DNA of 64,000 bases from Lentzea xinjiangensis (GTDB lineage: Bacteria > Actinomycetota > Actinomycetes > Mycobacteriales > Pseudonocardiaceae), in NCBI RefSeq assembly GCF_900110955.1, contig NZ_FOFR01000002.1, positions 496,001 to 560,000 of the forward strand, read 5' to 3'. This document shows positions 61,988 through 64,000 of the stretch, piece after piece; position 1 is the first letter of the stretch; the number at the start of each line of letters is the position of its first letter. A program made the position numbers and the translations under genes. The notes under the pieces are model-generated. The model was not told where the DNA came from. It searched no databases and saw only the letters and a program-made list of their open reading frames with translations.

Positions 61988-62874
61988 AGGACCTCCCCCG
62001 ACCGCCGCAGAGCGCGGAGGTAGAACATCGTGATTCCCAGCAGCAGCACGGTCATCACGACACCGATGGCCGCGCCCAGGCCGTACTCCGACGCCGCGAA
62101 CGCCTGCTGGTAGGCGTAGACGTTGAGCACCAGGTTGCGGCCGGCGATGCCGCCGCCGTTGGTCATCACGTAGATCTGCGTGAAGACCTTGAAGTCCCAG
62201 ATGATCGACTGGATCGTCACCACGAGGATGATCGGCCGCAGCAACGGCAGCATGACGCTCCACGCCGTGCGGAACGCCGACGCGCCGTCCAGCGCCGCGG
62301 CCTCCAGCACCTCGCCGGGGATCGCCTTGATGCCCGCGTACAGCGTCACCATGACGAACGGGAACGAGCACCAGATCACCTGGGCCGCGACGAGCCCGAA
62401 CGCCGTCCACTTGTCGAACGTCCAGGAGAAGCCCTGGATGCCCAGGACCTCGTTGACGAACCCGAAGTTCGCGTCGAACAGGAAGAGCCAGATCGTCGAG
62501 CCGGCGACGGCGGGCGTGGACCACGCGCCGAGCGCCGCCAGGAACAACGTCATCCGGACCCACGTGCGGACCCTCGTGGCGAGGATCGCGAGGAAGGCGC
62601 CCACCAGCAACGTGCCGACCACGCAGACCGCCGCGAACGCGACGGTCTGCCCGAGCACTCCCCAGAACTGCCGGTCGCCCAGCAGGTTCCGGTAGTTCCC
62701 GAGACCGAGGAACTCGAGCGGCGCGCCGCCGCTCACCTGCTCCTGGCCGTAGTCGTAGAGCGAGATGAGCACCAGCTGGTAGATCGGGTAGGCCAGCAGG
62801 CCCCCGAGGACCAGCAGCGCTGGAGCCAGGTAGGCGAACGCGGTCCGCCCCTGGCCTTTGGCGGTCATGCTCAC
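61984..62874 (-). CDS. ABC sugar importer permease (MalF/DasB-like)
   Basis: A 296-residue permease with six helices: the first is FAYLAPALLVLGGLLAYPIY. The EAA loop is VLEAAALDGASAFRTAWSVM(LPLL). The GTG at 62874 overlaps the stop of the binding-protein gene (GTGA); an ATG six bases further (62868) is a possible start. Order binding protein-permease-permease-hexosaminidase points to uptake of N-acetylglucosamine oligomers. Confidence 0.94.
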   Translation of the reverse strand: MSMTAKGQGRTAFAYLAPALLVLGGLLAYPIYQLVLISLYDYGQEQVSGGAPLEFLGLGNYRNLLGDRQFWGVLGQTVAFAAVCVVGTLLVGAFLAILATRVRTWVRMTLFLAALGAWSTPAVAGSTIWLFLFDANFGFVNEVLGIQGFSWTFDKWTAFGLVAAQVIWCSFPFVMVTLYAGIKAIPGEVLEAAALDGASAFRTAWSVMLPLLRPIILVVTIQSIIWDFKVFTQIYVMTNGGGIAGRNLVLNVYAYQQAFAASEYGLGAAIGVVMTVLLLGITMFYLRALRRSGEVL

Positions 62875-64000
62875 GACGTGAAGGCCGCGTTCATCGTCTT
62901 GGCGGCGTCGGCGGTGGCCGTGTCGACGTTCTTCGCGCCGGTGACGACCTCCTGGAGCATCGTCGGCACGACGGCCTGCGCCTCGATCTTCGCCCACGCC
63001 GGCGTGACGGGGACGAACTTCGTGCCGGACTGGAGGGTCTTCGTGAACGGCTCCAGGAACTTGTCGGAGTCCGCGACCTGCTTCTGCACGTCGGTGAACG
63101 TCGGCAGGTTGCCCATCGCCGCGTACATCTTCTGCTGGTACTTCTTCGACGCGAGAAGCTGCGTGAACTCGGTGGCGAGGGTCTTGCGCTGCGTGCCCTT
63201 CATGACGCCGAGCAGGTTGCCGCCGGCGAACGCGGGAGCGACCGAGCCCGCGGTCTTGCCGGGCAGCGGGACGACGCCGTACTTGCCGGCCGCGCTGGAG
63301 GCGTCCACCGACTTGCGGTTGAAGTCGCCGCCGATCGTCATCGCGGCCTTGCCCGCGCGGAACGCCTCGACGCTCGCGTCACCGCCGTTGCCCGCGCACG
63401 CGGCGGGCGGGCAGATGTCGTCCTTGATCAGTTCGGTGTACTTGGCGACACCGGCCCTGGCCTCGGCGCTGTCGATGGCCGCGGTGAACTTGCCGCCGTC
63501 CTGCTTGGCGATGTCACCGCCGTTGGCCCAGATGAAGGGCAGCGCGGCGAAGAGGTACTTGCCGCCGGCGGAGATGCCGATGAGCTCCGGCTTGCGCTGC
63601 CGGATCTGGCGCGCCGTCGTGGCGATCTCGTCGAGCGTCGCCGGCGGCTTGAGCCCGAGCTCGGCGAAGACGTCCGTGCGGTAGTAGAGCGCGCGGACTC
63701 CGACGAACCACGGCACGCCGTAGGTCTTGCCGTCGACCTTGGCCGTGTCGAGGATCGACGGGACCAGGTCCTTGGCCTCGCCCCACGAGCCGAGGTCGAG
63801 CTCGGCGAAGCCGCCCGCGGAGACGTAGCCCGCGAGGTCGGTGTTGCCGAACTCGGCGACGTCCGGAGCGCTCTTCGGGTCGCTGAACGCGGCCTTGAAG
63901 CGCTCCGCGCGGCTCGACACCTGGATGTACTGCACGTCGACGGTGACGCCGCTGTGCTTGCCCTGGAACTCGGAGATCGCCTCCTTCACCACGGCTTCCT
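62871..64000 (-). CDS. ABC sugar-binding protein (family 1), N-terminus outside window
   Basis: The C-terminal 376 residues or so of an extracellular carbohydrate-binding protein; the signal peptide and N-terminus lie beyond the window, and the frame is open to base 64000. PDVAEFGNTDLAGYVSAGGF, YGVPWFVGVRALYYRTDVFA and FRAGKAAMTIGGDFNRKSV fit solute-binding family 1. With the two permeases and GH20 enzyme downstream, an N,N'-diacetylchitobiose-type ligand (DasA/NgcE-like) is likely but not proven. Confidence 0.92.
   Translation of the reverse strand, partial: EAVVKEAISEFQGKHSGVTVDVQYIQVSSRAERFKAAFSDPKSAPDVAEFGNTDLAGYVSAGGFAELDLGSWGEAKDLVPSILDTAKVDGKTYGVPWFVGVRALYYRTDVFAELGLKPPATLDEIATTARQIRQRKPELIGISAGGKYLFAALPFIWANGGDIAKQDGGKFTAAIDSAEARAGVAKYTELIKDDICPPAACAGNGGDASVEAFRAGKAAMTIGGDFNRKSVDASSAAGKYGVVPLPGKTAGSVAPAFAGGNLLGVMKGTQRKTLATEFTQLLASKKYQQKMYAAMGNLPTFTDVQKQVADSDKFLEPFTKTLQSGTKFVPVTPAWAKIEAQAVVPTMLQEVVTGAKNVDTATADAAKTMNAAFTS

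Overview
The window is chromosomal DNA of a high-GC actinobacterium, most likely of the Pseudonocardiaceae (Lentzea/Saccharothrix/Actinosynnema type). The grounds are the very strong G/C at third codon positions, frequent GTG and TTG starts, four-base ATGA/GTGA gene overlaps, leaderless-type promoters, a conservon (cvnABCD), and family-specific conserved genes (DUF2530, DUF2537, DUF2771, DUF3027). No rRNA, tRNA, CRISPR array, prophage or biosynthetic cluster was seen. Both ends cut genes: an ABC exporter at the left and a sugar-binding protein at the right.

The backbone from about 2.8 to 50 kb follows, inverted and with insertions, a gene order I recall from Mycobacterium tuberculosis Rv0882 to Rv0861c: DUF2537, TrmH methyltransferase, MarR, DUF3027, MFS protein, DUF2771 lipoprotein, CspB, YccF, moaA, moaD, rpfA, moaE, mog, moaC, a small Rv0863-like protein, the Rv0862c-type helicase-associated protein and the XPB helicase. 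Lineage-specific blocks interrupt it. The largest (39.2-48.4 kb) sits between the helicase-associated gene and the XPB helicase and holds a conservon, an orphan NMT1/SsuA-type binding lipoprotein and three LppU-like paralogues.

Layout: 0-2.6 kb heterodimeric ABC exporter; 2.8-9.6 kb TrmH, GCS2 ligase, a decayed penicillin-binding-protein-like gene, ABC-F protein and sodA under a perfect Nur-type box; 9.7-14 kb FetB-like permease, purine permease, MarR, MFS; 14-17.8 kb sacsin-like ATPase with DUF3027; 17.8-28.5 kb housekeeping genes, a TetR gene with a decayed R2-like oxidase, acyl-CoA ligase, phosphatases and MarR; 28.5-36.9 kb molybdopterin genes split around rpfA, plus malic enzyme; 37-50 kb helicase genes around the conservon block; 50.5-57.6 kb two-domain serine protease, CseBC-like two-component system with GerMN lipoprotein, menC, Uma2 nuclease, CapA; 57.7-64 kb XdhC, VOC and PspC proteins and a chitooligosaccharide-type ABC importer coupled to a GH20 hexosaminidase.

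The best regulatory signals are the sodA Nur box with a hairpin-ended 3'UTR; the 408-bp rpfA upstream region (inverted repeat, CRP-type box, ydaO/c-di-AMP riboswitch); and a perfect 17-bp inverted repeat that puts the start codon of one LppU-like gene in its loop. Unusual genes include the R2-like oxidase pseudogene, the PBP-like protein without catalytic motifs, and the protease with two complete catalytic domains.
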